Origin: Candidatus Brocadiaceae bacterium
GTDB taxonomy: Bacteria > Planctomycetota > MHYJ01 > JACQXL01 > CAKKQI01
Length of the DNA stretch: 6,521 nt
Direction of reading: 5' to 3'
NCBI GenBank assembly: GCA_919901895.1
Contig: CAKKQI010000194.1
Span: forward strand, 1 to 6,521
This document shows, piece after piece, positions 1 through 4,449 of the stretch. The stretch's first letter is position 1. Every line of letters starts with the position of its first letter. A program made the position numbers and the translations under genes. The notes below the pieces were generated by a model, which was given only the letters and a program-made list of their open reading frames with translations, was not told where the DNA came from and did no database searches.

Positions 1-173
1 TCTAAGGTCTCCGGCCATTTTTTTTCCTCAAACAGTTTGACGGCTTTTTCCAACAATTCTTGAGGCCCCTCAGGTTTCACCGGATCTTCCCCCGCCGACA
101 GCGGGATTGCTAAAACAATTACCGGTAAAATAAAATAGGGGAATAGGAATCTGATTAGATTTGAATTTTTCAT
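1..173 (-). CDS. Exported protein, N-terminal fragment (possible TPR start); runs off left edge
   Basis: Only the first 57 codons are visible, read leftward from an ATG at 173. The N-terminus has the build of a Sec signal peptide: basic or polar residues (MKNSNLIR), then a hydrophobic run of about 18 residues (positions 9-26) with a small-residue stretch LSAG at 25-28 that suits signal peptidase cleavage. After a proline-rich linker (PVKPEGP) comes an amphipathic helix, ELLEKAVKLFEEKKWPETL, whose spacing resembles helix A of a tetratricopeptide repeat. The TPR reading is inference from one partial helix. The start lies 12 bases after the stop of the PLP lyase on the same strand, so it is probably the third gene of that operon. 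There is no good Shine-Dalgarno sequence. The export signal is fairly sure; the function is unknown. Confidence 0.7.
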   Translation of the reverse strand, partial: MKNSNLIRFLFPYFILPVIVLAIPLSAGEDPVKPEGPQELLEKAVKLFEEKKWPETL

Positions 174-185
174 GCCCGCGTTTCT

Positions 186-1379
186 TTAAACTTTGCTTAA
201 CGCTTGATTTAAATCTTTCATCAAATCTTCAATGTTTTCCAATCCAATGGAAAGCCGGATTGTTCCAACCGGAAATTGCCTGAGCCGATCGGTTTTGGTA
301 ATTTTACCAAATAAGAATTTACCGGGGAGCGGCAGGATCGGTAAAGCCAAACTATCAAACCCGCCCCAGCTAACCGCCAGTTTAAAAATTTTAAGACTAT
401 TTAAAAACCGTTTCACTGATTTTAAAGACCGGTTTTTTAATTCAATGGTAATCAACCCGCTGAAACCGCTCATTTGTTTTATAGCCAACTGGTAATGCGG
501 ATGGGAAGGCAGCCCGGGATAATAAACTCTCTTTACTTTCGAATGTTTCTCTAAAAACCCGGCTATCGCTAATCCGGCCGAATTAATAGATTGCATTCTT
601 ACACCTAATGTCCGCAGCCCGCGCAGGGCCAGCCAGGTATCAAAAGGCGCCAGGGCGCCGCCGAAAATTTCGCGCTCTTCCATCCTAATTTTACGCATTT
701 CTTTCGCCCGCCCAACCAGGATACCGGCGACGATATCGCTATGCCCACCGATGTATTTGCTCATAGAATGCAAAACAAAGTCCACTCCCATTTTAAACGG
801 TTGTTGATTATAAGGCGTCGCCAGTGAATTATCTATAACCGTTGTGATTTTATGCCGCCGGGCCAGGGCGGTTATTTCTTCAATCGGCTGAAGATAAAAA
901 TAACCGCTGCTCGGACTCTCCAGATAAATCAACCTGGTCTTCGGCCTCAACGATTTTTTATATTGGTTAAGATCTGTTCCCTCAATAAAAGTCGTGGTAA
1001 TACCAAACCGCGGCAGGTAACCGGCCAGCAAACGATAAGTTTCACCGTAAACATAATAAGGCGCAATCACGTGGTCGCCTTTTTTGAGGCAGCTGAAAAT
1101 AACGGAAGAAATCGCCGCGCAGCCGGAAGAAAAAGCCAGGGCCATCTCGCCGCCTTCCAGATGAGCTACCTGCGCTTCCAGAACATCGTGAGTCGGATTG
1201 TTTATTCTGGAATAAAAATAATGTTGATGCTCCCACAACGCCTGCAAACAGGTATCGTAATCTTTAAGGGCAAAAAGAGAGGACTGGTAAATCGGCGGAC
1301 TCATTGAGCCGTGGTAGACGTGCGGATTATATTTTCCCCAGATGCATTCGGTTTGAAAACCATTTTCAATCTTTTTCAT
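186..1379 (-). CDS. Cys/Met metabolism PLP-dependent lyase (cystathionine beta/gamma-lyase or methionine gamma-lyase type)
   Basis: A full-length, 397-residue cytoplasmic enzyme of the Cys/Met-metabolism PLP family (fold type I), which cleaves or exchanges thiol groups on C4 amino acids such as cystathionine, homocysteine or methionine. Visible hallmarks are PPIYQSS (28-34), YSRINNPT (56-63, whose Tyr56 and Arg58 match the residues that reach the neighbour subunit's PLP phosphate), SSGCAAIS (84-91), Asp183 in VIDNS (PLP ring nitrogen), Lys208 in SMSKYIGGHSD (Schiff base) and Arg375 in TIRLSIGLE (substrate carboxylate). Family members can be synthases or lyases and sequence motifs alone do not separate them. 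SWGGFDSL at 337-344 carries Trp where gamma-lyases and synthases usually have Leu, which leans to a lyase of the MetC kind; this is weak. The ATG overlaps the upstream stop by one base (TAATG), so translation is probably coupled. No Shine-Dalgarno sequence is seen. Confidence 0.93.
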   Translation of the reverse strand: MKKIENGFQTECIWGKYNPHVYHGSMSPPIYQSSLFALKDYDTCLQALWEHQHYFYSRINNPTHDVLEAQVAHLEGGEMALAFSSGCAAISSVIFSCLKKGDHVIAPYYVYGETYRLLAGYLPRFGITTTFIEGTDLNQYKKSLRPKTRLIYLESPSSGYFYLQPIEEITALARRHKITTVIDNSLATPYNQQPFKMGVDFVLHSMSKYIGGHSDIVAGILVGRAKEMRKIRMEEREIFGGALAPFDTWLALRGLRTLGVRMQSINSAGLAIAGFLEKHSKVKRVYYPGLPSHPHYQLAIKQMSGFSGLITIELKNRSLKSVKRFLNSLKIFKLAVSWGGFDSLALPILPLPGKFLFGKITKTDRLRQFPVGTIRLSIGLENIEDLMKDLNQALSKV

Positions 1380-1906
1380 TAAGTCGATAGGGGGCGGGCT
1401 TTCGTGTTTAAGGTCTTTTTAACTTTTTCCAAATATTGACAAGTCATGGTTGGAATATTCCCATTCCGGTAGTTGGTTAAACCGCAATTATAAGACATAA
1501 CGGCCGCCGGCCAGTCATAATCCAGCGATTCCAGCAGATAAACCAGATAAGCCCGGCCGACCGTAATATTTTTTTCGCAGTCAAAGGCATCACGGTCATA
1601 ATCCCACCTGGTTTTCAGTTGGGTCCGACAGACCCAGTTCCAGGTCCGGCGCCTGATTTGCATCAACCCGCGTTCTTTCTTAGGACCAACTAATTTACGC
1701 CGTCCGTCGCTTTCCACTTCAATAACGGCTTTAACCAGTAAATCAAGCGCTGCCTCGTCGCCTTTTTTTAAATCAAACGTCTTGTTATCTCCGGCCGTCC
1801 TCCAGGCGATGCGACCGGTCGTATCTGGGTAAACCAGCGCACCGATTAAAATAACCATTAAGCTAACCGGTATCAATAAAAATAGATGTCGCCTTATCCC
1901 TCTCAT
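1379..1906 (-). CDS. Small membrane-anchored lytic transglycosylase (SLT domain)
   Basis: A 175-residue protein that should cut the glycan strands of peptidoglycan from the periplasmic side of the inner membrane. Residues 1-8 are basic (MRGIRRHL) and 9-27 form one hydrophobic segment, an uncleaved anchor or signal peptide. The SLT fold starts near 50: VIEVESDG with catalytic Glu65 followed by Ser66, then the signature ERGLMQI (78-84), EKNITVGRAYLVYLL (111-125) in the place of the usual DPxxNIxxGxxYL, AVMSYNCG (135-142) matching the AxAAYNAG motif, and YLEKV (158-162). All usual motifs are present, so it looks active and complete, at the short end for the family. Four cysteines (93, 110, 141, 156) could form disulfides outside the cytoplasm. 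The GAGAGGGG stretch just before ATG 1906 supports this start. It is the first gene of the minus operon, with a long palindrome-rich leader upstream. Confidence 0.92.
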   Translation of the reverse strand: MRGIRRHLFLLIPVSLMVILIGALVYPDTTGRIAWRTAGDNKTFDLKKGDEAALDLLVKAVIEVESDGRRKLVGPKKERGLMQIRRRTWNWVCRTQLKTRWDYDRDAFDCEKNITVGRAYLVYLLESLDYDWPAAVMSYNCGLTNYRNGNIPTMTCQYLEKVKKTLNTKARPLST

Positions 1907-1909
1907 AAG

Positions 1910-1917
1910 CCCCTCTC
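1910..1917 (-). promoter_or_regulatory. Ribosome binding site of the lytic transglycosylase
   Basis: On the minus strand GAGAGGGG sits three bases before the ATG at 1906 (about five bases if GAGG is taken as the core). It is the clearest Shine-Dalgarno-like sequence at any start in the window and supports that start. It lies directly against the 21-nt tandem repeat. Confidence 0.55.
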
Positions 1918-1920
1918 ACC

Positions 1921-1962
1921 GCTGATTACGCGGATTAAAACGCTGATGACACAAATTAAAAC
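1921..1962. repeat. Two tandem 21-nt repeat units
   Basis: Two head-to-tail 21-base units, 1921-1941 and 1942-1962, agree at 17 of 21 positions. Both begin GCTGAT and end ATTAAAAC; the four differences fall in the middle (TACGCGG against GACACAA). They lie in the leader of the minus operon, immediately upstream of its ribosome binding site. Short units of this kind scattered between genes are common in some environmental genomes, but copy number elsewhere in this genome cannot be seen here. Confidence 0.75.
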
Positions 1963-2019
1963 CATCCCGGATTTTATTATGATACTCAAGTTGACCGGGT
2001 TTGTTATCACCATATAACT

Positions 2020-2063
2020 CAACTCTTTCCGCCATAGGCGGATCGCCTTTGGCGATAGAGTTG
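2020..2063. repeat. Branched palindromic unit (outer stem plus two GCC-N3-GGC hairpins), copy 1
   Basis: The outer stem is CAACTCT (2020-2026) with AGAGTTG (2057-2063). It encloses two adjacent perfect hairpins: CCGCC-ATA-GGCGG (2029-2041) and ATCGCC-TTT-GGCGAT (2042-2056). Only two bases inside the outer stem are unpaired outside the hairpins. As leader RNA of the minus operon it would fold into a compact three-way junction. Confidence 0.8.
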
Positions 2064-2080
2064 CTGTTGACGTAACTCAA

Positions 2081-2102
2081 ACTCAAGACTAAAGTCTTGA
2101 GT
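2081..2102. repeat. Perfect palindrome with AA centre, copy 1
   Basis: ACTCAAGACT (2081-2090) is followed by AA and then by its exact complement (2093-2102). As RNA it would be a nine-pair stem with a four-base loop. The neighbouring GTAACTCAA (2072-2080) can compete for the right arm, which continues as TTAC. There is no run of T after it on the plus strand, so it is not a typical intrinsic terminator. It lies in the predicted leader of the minus operon. Confidence 0.75.
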
Positions 2103-2124
2103 TACCAAAAGTCCAGTCAACTTT

Positions 2125-2152
2125 ATTATACTAATTAATCCGGGTTTGTCAA
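2125..2152 (-). promoter_or_regulatory. Predicted sigma-70 promoter of the lytic transglycosylase-lyase operon
   Basis: Read on the minus strand: TTGACA (2152-2147), a 16-base spacer, TATAAT (2130-2125). Both boxes match the consensus perfectly. The predicted transcript start is near 2118, giving a leader of about 210 nt before ATG 1906. The AT-rich stretch 2159-2187 lies just upstream of the -35 box and could act as an UP element. The -10 box is inside the right end of palindromic element A and the -35 box just outside it. Confidence 0.7.
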
Positions 2153-2187
2153 GTCCAGTTTTAGAAATTTTTTATATCTTATTTTTA

Positions 2188-2216
2188 TTGACAGCCTTCG
2201 GGTCTCGTGATAAATT
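2188..2216 (+). promoter_or_regulatory. Predicted sigma-70 promoter of the membrane protein-crotonase-phosphoesterase operon
   Basis: TTGACA (2188-2193), a 17-base spacer and TAAATT (2211-2216): a perfect -35 box and a -10 box off consensus by one base. Transcription would start around 2222-2225, at or within a few bases of ATG 2225, so the mRNA would be nearly leaderless. The AT-rich stretch upstream is shared with the divergent promoter, whose -35 box is only 35 bases away. Confidence 0.65.
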
Positions 2217-2224
2217 CTTACGTT

Positions 2225-2596
2225 ATGACCGCTGACGTAAAATACCAACTACAACCAAACTATCCGTTGCGCGGCGCTATTTATTTCGGCGTCGGCCACA
2301 TTCTTCTGGCGGCCTTAATCACCATCTGGGGATACGAAAAGACTATTTTTCAACCGGACGGCGCAGGCAAGGTATTTTACCTGCTGGAATTAACCGGTGC
2401 GGAATTTACCAAAATGATCGGCCAAACCGAAGACCTTAAAACTTTTACCCCTTACTTAATTACTTTTTTCATCAGCACTATTTTTTATAGCCTGGCCGGA
2501 ATGGCGGCCGGGTATTTAACCAAACGTTTCAACTTAATTGAAGAAATCAATAATGTGTTTCTTACGGAAGAGGAAACGGAGCAATCATCTCAATGA
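2225..2596 (+). CDS. Small two-helix membrane protein of unknown function
   Basis: I do not recognise this 123-residue protein. It has two clear hydrophobic segments, about residues 17-37 (GAIYFGVGHILLAALITIWG) and 77-98, joined by a polar loop of about 40 residues. Arg16 before the first segment and TKR (99-101) after the second suggest both ends are in the cytoplasm. The tail is acidic (EEETEQ). The frame can be extended to a GTG at 2207, but the predicted -10 box (2211-2216) lies downstream of that GTG, so transcription would begin after it; ATG 2225 is therefore preferred. Neither start has a Shine-Dalgarno sequence, which fits leaderless translation. The stop overlaps the crotonase start as ATGA, so it is the first gene of that operon and probably linked to it in expression. 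No functional clue beyond that. Confidence 0.75.
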   Translation: MTADVKYQLQPNYPLRGAIYFGVGHILLAALITIWGYEKTIFQPDGAGKVFYLLELTGAEFTKMIGQTEDLKTFTPYLITFFISTIFYSLAGMAAGYLTKRFNLIEEINNVFLTEEETEQSSQ

Positions 2597-3375
2597 ATTA
2601 CCAAACTATTTCATTTGAAGTAAAGGAAAAATTGGCGTGGGTGACAATTAACCGCCCGCGTAAATTGAATGCCTTGAATGCCGAAGTAATTAACGAATTG
2701 CAGGATGTTTTTCATCAGATTAAAAACAATGAATCAATCGGGGCGGTGATACTGACCGGGTCAGAAAACAAGGCCTTTGCGGCTGGCGCCGATATTGAAG
2801 AATTAACCGCACTCAACACGCAAACCGGCAAAGAAAAAATGCTTAAGGGCCAGAATTTATTCAACCTGATTGAAAATTTAGGCAAACCGGTGCTGGCGGC
2901 CATTAACGGTTTTGCCCTGGGCGGCGGTTGCGAACTGGCCCTGGCTTGCACGATTCGTTTAGCTGCCGAAACAGCCAAAATGGGTCAGCCCGAAGTAAAT
3001 CTGGGCATTATCCCCGGTTATGGCGGCACCCAGCGCTTAAGCCGGCTCGTGGGCAAAGGGCGCGCCCTGGAATTAATCCTGACCGGTGCCATCATTGATG
3101 CCCGGGAAGCCTACCGGATTGGGCTGGTTAATCAAGTTTATCCGGCCGAGCAATTATTAACCGAAACGGAAAAATTAGCCCGTCAGATTATAAGTAAGGC
3201 CCCCCTGGCTGTTAAAGCCGCACTGGAAGCGGTTAATCAGGGAATAAACTTGCCTCTTAACGAAGGACTTCATCTTGAAGCCAACCTTTTTGCCCTTCTC
3301 TGTAACACCCGCGATATGAAAGAAGGATTAGCTGCTTTCCTGGGAAAACGGCAACCGTCATTTCAAGGGAAATAA
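2593..3375 (+). CDS. Enoyl-CoA hydratase/isomerase family protein (crotonase)
   Basis: A 260-residue cytoplasmic crotonase, the usual length for short-chain enoyl-CoA hydratases, which add water across the double bond of 2-enoyl-CoA in fatty-acid or butyrate-type pathways. Visible motifs are NRPRKLNALN (20-29), AFAAGADIEEL (61-71, CoA and oxyanion region), NGFALGGGCELALAC (105-119) and GQPEVNLGIIPGYGGTQRL (131-149). Glu114 and Glu134 sit 20 residues apart, as do the two catalytic glutamates of rat enoyl-CoA hydratase, so hydratase activity is likely rather than an isomerase with one glutamate lost. The C-terminus (DMKEGLAAFLGKRQPSF) is canonical and complete. It overlaps the upstream membrane-protein gene by four bases (ATGA) and is followed after five bases by the phosphoesterase. 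No dehydrogenase or thiolase is in view, so the pathway is not shown. Confidence 0.95.
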   Translation: MNYQTISFEVKEKLAWVTINRPRKLNALNAEVINELQDVFHQIKNNESIGAVILTGSENKAFAAGADIEELTALNTQTGKEKMLKGQNLFNLIENLGKPVLAAINGFALGGGCELALACTIRLAAETAKMGQPEVNLGIIPGYGGTQRLSRLVGKGRALELILTGAIIDAREAYRIGLVNQVYPAEQLLTETEKLARQIISKAPLAVKAALEAVNQGINLPLNEGLHLEANLFALLCNTRDMKEGLAAFLGKRQPSFQGK

Positions 3376-3380
3376 AAAAT

Positions 3381-4142
3381 ATGGCCACCGCCATTATTTC
3401 AGACATCCACGCCAACCTGGAAGCCTTTGAAGCCGTTTTAAAAGACATTAAACGCCGGCAGATTTCAGATATTATCTGCCTGGGAGATGTCATCGGCTAC
3501 GGTCCTAACCCGCGTGAATGTTTAAAATTAGCGCGCGACTTTAAGATTTCACTCCGGGGTAATCACGAAGAAGCCGTTCTTTTTATCAGCATTGCTTTCC
3601 GTGAAGACGCCGCTCTCGCGGTTGAATGGACCAGAACAATGATTAATTCCACGGATTATGATAAAACGGAAAATCATTCCTTCTGGGATTGGCTGGGCGA
3701 CCGGCCGCGGCTGGATGAACTGGACGATAAACTTTTTGTCCACGGCACACCCCGCGAACCAACCCGGGAATACCTTAGAGCCGCCGATCTGGTTAACCGG
3801 GAAAAAATGACGGAAAATTTTGATTTAATCAGACACGTTTGTTTCTGCGGACATACCCATGAACCGGGCGTTTTTGTTGAAGAACCAGATGGGCAAAAAA
3901 AACATCATTCTTTAAAAGAACTTAAAAATGTTTACCGAATTGATTCCAGGAAATGCATCATTAATGTCGGGGCGGTGGGCCAGCCGCGCGACGGCGATAA
4001 CCGCGCCTGTTATGTTACGGTCACCGATAAAACCGTAACTTACCACCGAATTCCTTATGATTACAAACTGACAATGAAAAAAATTATGGATACCAAAATC
4101 TTACCCGGCGTTCTGGCCAGCCGGTTGGAACTCGGACGATAA
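3381..4142 (+). CDS. Calcineurin-like metallophosphoesterase
   Basis: A 253-residue cytoplasmic phosphoesterase with the complete two-metal site of the calcineurin-like family: Asp8 and His10 (SDIHAN), Asp36 (CLGDVIGYGPNP, 33-44), Asn61 and His62 (RGNHE), His121 (VHGTP), then His158 and His160 (CGHTHEP). The stretch INVGAVGQPRDGDNRACYV (194-212) matches the conserved C-terminal part of the Metallophos_2/YfcE-type group, where NPGSVGQPRD is usual. Such enzymes act on phosphodiesters, nucleotides or phosphoproteins; the substrate cannot be read from the sequence. AAGGGA ten bases before the ATG is a plausible Shine-Dalgarno sequence. It is the third gene of the plus operon, five bases after the crotonase, and ends before a 307-bp palindrome-rich spacer. 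No T-rich intrinsic terminator follows. Confidence 0.94.
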   Translation: MATAIISDIHANLEAFEAVLKDIKRRQISDIICLGDVIGYGPNPRECLKLARDFKISLRGNHEEAVLFISIAFREDAALAVEWTRTMINSTDYDKTENHSFWDWLGDRPRLDELDDKLFVHGTPREPTREYLRAADLVNREKMTENFDLIRHVCFCGHTHEPGVFVEEPDGQKKHHSLKELKNVYRIDSRKCIINVGAVGQPRDGDNRACYVTVTDKTVTYHRIPYDYKLTMKKIMDTKILPGVLASRLELGR

Positions 4143-4182
4143 GACGAGGCGGCCGGAACCGGTTAGCAGCAACCATAACCCG

Positions 4183-4260
4183 CATTATTTATACAACGAT
4201 TCCCGCCAAAGGCGCCCGCCCGCCTCAGGAGAGAGCCTGCCTCTGGCATGAAAAATAATG
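4183..4260. repeat. Branched palindromic unit, copy 2
   Basis: The outer stem is CATTATTT (4183-4190) with AAATAATG (4253-4260). Inside are CGCC-AAA-GGCG (4204-4214), a degenerate GCCTCAGG core (4222-4229) and TGCC-TCT-GGCA (4238-4248). It is longer and looser than the other copies, as if it had gained or kept a third, decayed hairpin. The left outer arm also forms part of the terminal repeat of element B, so the two pairings compete. Confidence 0.6.
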
Positions 4261-4289
4261 ACACTCTGTCTCCATCTGGTCGGGGCGAA

Positions 4290-4338
4290 AACGCAATATC
4301 ATGCCTGAGGCAGACCCGCCTCTGGCGGGAATTGCGTT
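4290..4338. repeat. Branched palindromic unit, copy 3
   Basis: The outer stem is AACGCAAT (4290-4297) with ATTGCGTT (4331-4338), a perfect eight pairs. It encloses TGCC-TGA-GGCA (4302-4312) and CCCGCC-TCT-GGCGGG (4315-4329). The architecture is the same as copy 1 but with an unrelated outer-stem sequence. Confidence 0.8.
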
Positions 4339-4348
4339 GTCAGGTCAT

Positions 4349-4368
4349 CAACGAAATAAATTTCGTTG
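4349..4368. repeat. Perfect palindrome with AA centre, copy 2
   Basis: CAACGAAAT (4349-4357), AA, then its exact complement (4360-4368). It follows copy 3 of the branched unit by ten bases, as the copy at 2081 follows copy 1 by seventeen. An alternative partner exists: ATCAACGA (4347-4354) also pairs perfectly with TCGTTGAT (4403-4410). No T run follows it. Confidence 0.75.
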
Positions 4369-4449
4369 TCTACCGGATAAGATTATTTCTGTTCTGTGGT
4401 AGTCGTTGATCTGAATTTATGAATAATACGGGATAAAGTTACCTGTCCT

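Larger units (their letters stand above)
1966..2144. mobile_element. Candidate palindromic element A (179 bp) with imperfect terminal inverted repeats
   Basis: The ends are imperfect inverted repeats of about 32 bases: 1966-1998 on the plus strand against 2113-2144 on the minus strand. Both begin CCCGGATT and both carry AAGTTGAC near the inner end, with a diverged AT-rich middle. Inside are, in order, a branched palindrome (2020-2063) and a perfect palindrome with an AA centre (2081-2102). No transposase and no clear target duplication is seen. The same plan recurs at 4179-4432, which is the main reason to call it an element. It could instead be a locally evolved structured leader. The right end supplies the -10 box of the leftward promoter. 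Confidence 0.45.
4179..4432. mobile_element. Candidate palindromic element B (254 bp) with imperfect terminal inverted repeats
   Basis: The ends are CCCGCATTATTTATA (4179-4193) and, on the other strand, CCCGTATTATTCATA (4432-4418), 13 of 15 identical. Both arms then reach CAACGA, directly on the left (4194-4199) and after nine extra bases on the right. Inside come two branched palindromic units (4183-4260, 4290-4338) and a perfect palindrome with an AA centre (4349-4368), the same order as in element A. ATAA flanks both ends directly (4175-4178 and 4433-4436), possibly a target duplication but too short to trust. It fills most of the 4143-4449 spacer. No reading frame with family features is visible in it, and I found no convincing promoter or ribosome binding site for the gene at 4450. 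Confidence 0.45.

Noticed and set aside
91..105. CCCGC-CGACA-GCGGG hairpin in the signal-peptide gene
   Set aside because: A single five-pair stem in coding sequence with no second hairpin or outer stem. Likely chance.
646..659. GGCGCC-AG-GGCGCC palindrome
   Set aside because: It lies in conserved coding sequence of the PLP lyase (the GGALAPF region), lacks the second hairpin and outer stem, and is explained by codon choice.
852..1307. Plus-strand open frame of 151 codons inside the PLP lyase
   Set aside because: It is antisense to a gene with full family motifs, and its product resembles no family and has no ribosome binding site. The shorter open frames at 232-495, 2715-2978, 5165-5416 and 5844-6089 are rejected on the same grounds.
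1503..1511. GCC-GCC-GGC core in the lytic transglycosylase
   Set aside because: A single core with no flanking stem, encoding WPAAV of the conserved SLT region. About one or two such 9-mers are expected by chance in the window.
2081..2102. Intrinsic terminator
   Set aside because: The stem is perfect but no T run follows on the plus strand, and it lies between two divergent promoters. The palindrome at 4349-4368 fails for the same lack of a T run.
1907..2118. SAM or other known riboswitch upstream of the Cys/Met lyase operon
   Set aside because: None of the conserved core motifs I know for SAM, SAH, cobalamin or similar riboswitches is visible. The order of stems matches the palindromic element instead.
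2207..2224. GTG start at 2207 for the membrane protein
   Set aside because: The predicted -10 box (2211-2216) falls after this codon and there is no ribosome binding site, so ATG 2225 fits better.
4290..4338. Cloverleaf-like folding as a tRNA gene
   Set aside because: It has only two inner hairpins with three-base loops, is 49 bases long, and has no anticodon loop or T-arm motif.
4143..4449. CRISPR array or small protein gene in the spacer
   Set aside because: The repeats are inverted and unequal rather than regular direct repeats with spacers, and no reading frame with family features or a ribosome binding site was seen.
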